A stretch of 8,338 nt of DNA from JAGLCY01 sp965369705. GTDB lineage: Bacteria > Krumholzibacteriota > Krumholzibacteriia > LZORAL124-64-63. The DNA is taken from assembly GCA_965369705.1 (NCBI GenBank), contig CBDURF010000152.1, positions 1 through 8,338 on the forward strand, in the 5' to 3' direction. The number at the start of each line of letters is the position of its first letter. The stretch's first letter is position 1. Positions 6,503-8,338 of the stretch are shown here, in pieces. Position numbers and translations under genes: made by a program. The notes beneath the pieces were generated by a model, which saw nothing but the letters and a program-made list of their open reading frames with translations, was not told the DNA's origin and did no database searches.

Positions 6503-7128
6503 GACCCGAACACCTCCTCGGCGCCGCTGAGGGCCTTCTGGGTGAAAACCAGGTTGTCGGCCCACAGGATGGTGTAGGCGTTGAGCTCGTTGGAGCGCAG
6601 CACCCGGACACCCTTGAGGTTGCGAGCGGACCGGTAGATATTGTCTCCCTCCCGATCCAGAATCAGCAGGGTGTGCCGACCATCCAGATCCATGGCCTTG
6701 AAGATGTTGGCCAGAGTCCGGGTCTTGGGCACGTCCATCTCGAAATCTTCGATGACGGAGATCCGTTCGTTGCCGGCCCGATCACTCAGGGCGCTCATGA
6801 GCGCCCGGCGCTTGATCTTCCTGGGCAGAGTGTAGCTGTAGTCCCTGGGATGGGGACCGAATGCCACTCCGCCGCCGATTCTCGTGGGGCTGCCCGCAGA
6901 ACCGGCCCGGGCGCGACCCGTACCCTTCTGGCGGTACAATTTGGCCGTGGAGGCCTTCACCTCGGCCCTGGTCTTGGTGTCGTGGGTCCCCTGGCGCTTG
7001 TTGGCCAGGTAGTTCCGCACGGCTTCGTACAGAGCCTGCCGATGGACGGGCTGCTCGAAGAGGGAGGCGGGCAGATCCACCGTTCCCTTCGCTTCGCCAG
7101 CTCCGCTGTAGAGTTTTGCCGTTGCCAT
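6499..7128 (-). CDS. rplD: 50S ribosomal protein L4
   Basis: A 209-residue L4 (uL4) of normal length. The globular domain surrounds an extended loop that lines the polypeptide exit tunnel. The loop carries RQKGTGRARAG (66-76), SPTRIGGGVAFGP (80-92) and YTLPRKIKRRAL (99-110), all typical of the family. The residue before RQKGTGRAR is Tyr (KLYRQKG), where E. coli has Trp. The C-terminal half includes LLILDREGDNIYRSARNL and a final domain with NLVFTQKAL. L4 represses the S10 operon in E. coli; whether that applies here is unknown. The start ATG has GAGGTAA upstream. The TGA stop overlaps the rplW ATG by 4 bp (ATGA), implying translational coupling. Confidence 0.97.
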   Translation of the reverse strand: MATAKLYSGAGEAKGTVDLPASLFEQPVHRQALYEAVRNYLANKRQGTHDTKTRAEVKASTAKLYRQKGTGRARAGSAGSPTRIGGGVAFGPHPRDYSYTLPRKIKRRALMSALSDRAGNERISVIEDFEMDVPKTRTLANIFKAMDLDGRHTLLILDREGDNIYRSARNLKGVRVLRSNELNAYTILWADNLVFTQKALSGAEEVFGS

Positions 7129-7173
7129 TTCTTTACCTCGTTCGTTTCCGGTCCCGCCGGACCCGCTCGGTAT

Positions 7174-7794
7174 CTACCGGCTGGGCCGAATAAAAACGAT
7201 CCCGTTCTTGTGCCCCGGGACGCTGCCCTTGACCAGGAGCAGATTCTTTTCCTGGTCAACGGCGACGATCTTCAGGTTTCTCTTGGTTTCCTGCTTGTTG
7301 CCGTACTGGCCGGGCATCGCCTTGCCGGGCAGGACCCGGCCGGGGAACGTGTGCATGCCGATCGAGCCGGACCTCCGCACGTTCTTCGAACCGTGGCCGT
7401 CAGGTCCACGATGATGATTGTGGCGCTTGATGGTGCCCGAAAAGCCGCGGCCCTTGGTGGTCCCGGTTACGTCGACCATCTCGATTTCCGAAAGCAGCGA
7501 CACGTTGACCGTATCGCCCAGCTTGTACTCGTGCTCCTCTTCGACCCGGAATTCGGCCACCGTCCGCAGGGGTTCGGTTCCCGCCTTCCGGAAATGGCCC
7601 TGCATGGGCAGAGGAGTGTTCTTGGGCTTCTTGGCGCCGAATCCCATCTGGATTGCGCTGTAGCCTGCGTTTTCCTCGTTCTTGACCTGCGTGATGACGC
7701 AAGGCCCCGCCTGGATGACCGTAACGGGGATGCTGCGGCCGTCCTCCTGGAACGTCCGGGTCATGCCGAGTTTCTTGCCGATCAGACCGATCAT
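7174..7794 (-). CDS. rplC: 50S ribosomal protein L3
   Basis: L3 is a primary 23S rRNA-binding and assembly-initiator protein whose long extension reaches toward the peptidyl transferase centre. The protein begins MIGLIGKKLGMT, the standard L3 N-terminus. It contains TKGRGFSGTIKRHNHHRGP (113-131), HGSKNVRRSGSIG (134-146) and GRVLPGKAMPGQYGN (152-166). Gln163 in GQYGN aligns with the glutamine that PrmB methylates in E. coli. An ATG two codons upstream (7798-7800) is also in frame. The start at 7794 is chosen because it matches the family N-terminus and lies 8 nt from the AAGGGAG ribosome binding site, while the upstream ATG lies only 2 nt from it. The length is 206 residues and the stop is TAG. 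rplD follows after 45 bp. Confidence 0.97.
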   Translation of the reverse strand: MIGLIGKKLGMTRTFQEDGRSIPVTVIQAGPCVITQVKNEENAGYSAIQMGFGAKKPKNTPLPMQGHFRKAGTEPLRTVAEFRVEEEHEYKLGDTVNVSLLSEIEMVDVTGTTKGRGFSGTIKRHNHHRGPDGHGSKNVRRSGSIGMHTFPGRVLPGKAMPGQYGNKQETKRNLKIVAVDQEKNLLLVKGSVPGHKNGIVFIRPSR

Positions 7795-7802
7795 TGTCAT
7801 AG

Positions 7803-7810
7803 CTCCCTTA
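7803..7810 (-). promoter_or_regulatory. Shine-Dalgarno site that decides the rplC start
   Basis: TAAGGGAG on the minus strand lies 8 nt before the ATG at 7794 and only 2 nt before the in-frame ATG at 7800. The spacing of other genes here is mostly 7-8 nt, so it favours the downstream start. Confidence 0.7.
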
Positions 7811-7832
7811 CAAACCGCTCCACGCAGTGGAA

Positions 7833-8141
7833 TCAGACCTTTATCTCGACGTCCACGCTGGCCGGGAGGGTCAGTTTCTTAAGGAATTCGGTCGTCTGCG
7901 GAGTCGAGTTCTCGATCTCGATCAACCGCTTGTGGACCCTGATCTCGAACTGCTCCCGCGACTTCTTGTCGACGTGCGGTGAGCGCAGAACCGTGTAGAT
8001 GGACTTCTTGGTGGGCAGGGGAATCGGCCCCCGCACCAGCGCCCCGGTCTTCAGCGCGGTGGCCACGATGACCTCGGCGGAACGATCCAGGACCGCCGCC
8101 TCGTAAGCCCTCAACCTGATTTTGATTTTCTGTCGAGCCAC
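7833..8141 (-). CDS. rpsJ: 30S ribosomal protein S10
   Basis: A 102-residue protein, the usual S10 length. It carries the family core: RLRAYEAAVLD near the start, VRGPIPLPT (37-44), SPHVDKKSREQFEIR (54-68) and a C-terminal VDVEIKV. S10 sits in the 30S head next to S3, S9 and S14. The same protein acts as NusE, pairing with NusB in transcription antitermination. The start codon is GTG (8139-8141), supported by the upstream GAGGAG and by alignment of MARQKIKIRLRAY with the family N-terminus. The gene ends in TGA. It is the first gene of the S10 block and follows tuf after 142 bp, the most likely place for regulation of the downstream genes. The next gene, rplC, follows after 38 bp. Confidence 0.98.
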   Translation of the reverse strand: MARQKIKIRLRAYEAAVLDRSAEVIVATALKTGALVRGPIPLPTKKSIYTVLRSPHVDKKSREQFEIRVHKRLIEIENSTPQTTEFLKKLTLPASVDVEIKV

Positions 8142-8249
8142 TTCTTCTCCTCGGCGATGGCTACTCCAGCGTCACCTGCCGATTGTCCGGCCGGCGCCTG
8201 CTCGCCTTTCGCGTAACCCCTGCGGGTGTTCAGTCTTGACTGTCTGCGT
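8142..8249 (-). promoter_or_regulatory. rpsJ upstream leader region
   Basis: This is the rest of the 142-bp tuf-rpsJ spacer, the longest non-coding stretch in the window. It contains a small dyad CAGTC-AA-GACTG (8231-8242) and a possible ACCC/GGGT stem just after it. It ends with the Shine-Dalgarno site GAGGAG before the rpsJ GTG start. I see no convincing -35/-10 pair. In gammaproteobacteria the S10 leader binds L4 for autoregulation, but I cannot recognise that structure here. Treat it as a candidate leader only. Confidence 0.35.
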
Positions 8250-8275
8250 GGCGGGGGCTCGCTGGAGCCCCCGCC
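8250..8275 (-). other. GC-rich hairpin just after tuf, without a U-tract
   Basis: An 11-bp perfect inverted repeat (GGCGGGGGCTC / GAGCCCCCGCC) flanks a 4-nt CAGC loop and starts 8 nt after the tuf stop codon. Read on the minus strand, the bases after the stem are ACGCAGACAG, so the U-run of a standard intrinsic terminator is missing. A run of five T lies before the stem instead. It may protect or define the 3' end of a processed tuf mRNA, act as a U-less terminator, or attenuate readthrough into rpsJ. The structure is certain from the sequence; its role is inferred. Confidence 0.7.
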
Positions 8276-8283
8276 GGGAAAAA

Positions 8284-8338
8284 CTACTCGTGGATCTTGG
8301 CCACCACGCCGGCGCCGACGGTGCGGCCGCCCTCGCGG
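8284..8338 (-). CDS. tuf: Elongation factor Tu, C-terminal end (partial)
   Basis: Only the last 17 codons are inside the window. They read REGGRTVGAGVVAKIHE and then TAG. This is the near-invariant C-terminus of bacterial EF-Tu (domain 3), where the GGRTVGAGVV strand belongs to the beta barrel that contacts tRNA and EF-Ts. EF-Tu is the cytoplasmic GTPase that brings aminoacyl-tRNA to the ribosomal A site. The gene continues beyond position 8338. Its place directly upstream of rpsJ and on the same strand is the classic str-S10 junction (rpsL-rpsG-fusA-tuf-rpsJ), so the str genes probably lie further upstream. The identification is firm despite the short stretch, because this motif is highly specific to EF-Tu. 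Confidence 0.95.
   Translation of the reverse strand, partial: REGGRTVGAGVVAKIHE

Noticed and set aside
6503..6565. N-terminal extension of L23 from an upstream in-frame ATG
   Set aside because: It would overlap rplD deeply and the extra residues have no L23 similarity; the ATGA overlap start matches the family N-terminus.
7147..7161. TCCGG/CCGGA inverted repeat in the rplC-rplD gap, and TCCAC/GTGGA at 7819-7831 after rpsJ
   Set aside because: Five-base stems of this kind are expected by chance in GC-rich DNA, and neither is followed by a U-tract or other signal.
6673..7998. Long open frame of 441 codons on the plus strand, opposite rplD, rplC and rpsJ
   Set aside because: It lies fully antisense to three certain ribosomal genes, has low-complexity content expected from the GC-biased codons of the other strand, and resembles no family.
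8250..8275. The tuf-rpsJ hairpin as a standard intrinsic terminator
   Set aside because: No U-tract follows the stem on either strand, so it was listed only as a hairpin of unknown role.

Overview
This window is one long, single-direction ribosomal protein cluster, read entirely on the minus strand. It runs from high to low coordinates as the 3' end of tuf, then rpsJ-rplC-rplD-rplW-rplB-rpsS-rplV-rpsC-rplP-rpmC-rpsQ (the S10 block), then rplN-rplX-rplE-rpsN-rpsH-rplF-rplR (the first part of the spc block). The window ends at the ribosome binding site of the next gene, which by conserved order should be rpsE. Every gene is intact and has family-typical length and ends. I see no mobile element, CRISPR array, RNA gene, frameshift or pseudogene.

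The source is a bacterium with fairly high G+C (about 60% by eye). S14 is the short zinc-binding (C+) form with CxxC-x12-CxxC. S8 ends in Trp, and S10 and spc are joined by only 18 bp with no promoter gap, so it is not an Escherichia-like gammaproteobacterium. The protein sequences look like a diverse Gram-negative or candidate-phylum lineage, but I cannot place it from the sequence alone. tuf directly upstream of rpsJ suggests a fused str-S10-spc supercluster.

Layout: positions 8284-8338 hold the tuf end. Positions 8142-8283 form a 142-bp spacer with a strong GC-rich hairpin that lacks a U-tract. Positions 7833-3937 carry rpsJ to rpsC, with one unusually long gap (98 bp, rplV-rpsC) holding two small hairpins. 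Positions 3909-46 are densely packed rplP to rplR, with 1-4 bp overlaps and Shine-Dalgarno sites lying on upstream stop codons. The 51-bp rpsH-rplF gap contains a 12-bp tandem duplication. Nearly every gene has a clear Shine-Dalgarno site about 7-8 nt from its start, which helps choose the starts of rplC, rpmC and rpsQ.

Together the products build the core of both subunits. S10, S3 and S14 form the 30S head cluster with S19. S8 and S17 nucleate the 30S body. L2, L3, L4, L22, L23, L24 and L29 surround 23S assembly sites and the exit tunnel. L5 and L18 deliver 5S rRNA, and L6, L14 and L16 shape the factor-binding side and subunit interface. I found no evidence of a novel system. The most notable oddity is the stop codons: 11 of 19 visible genes end in TAG, which is unusual for highly expressed ribosomal genes.
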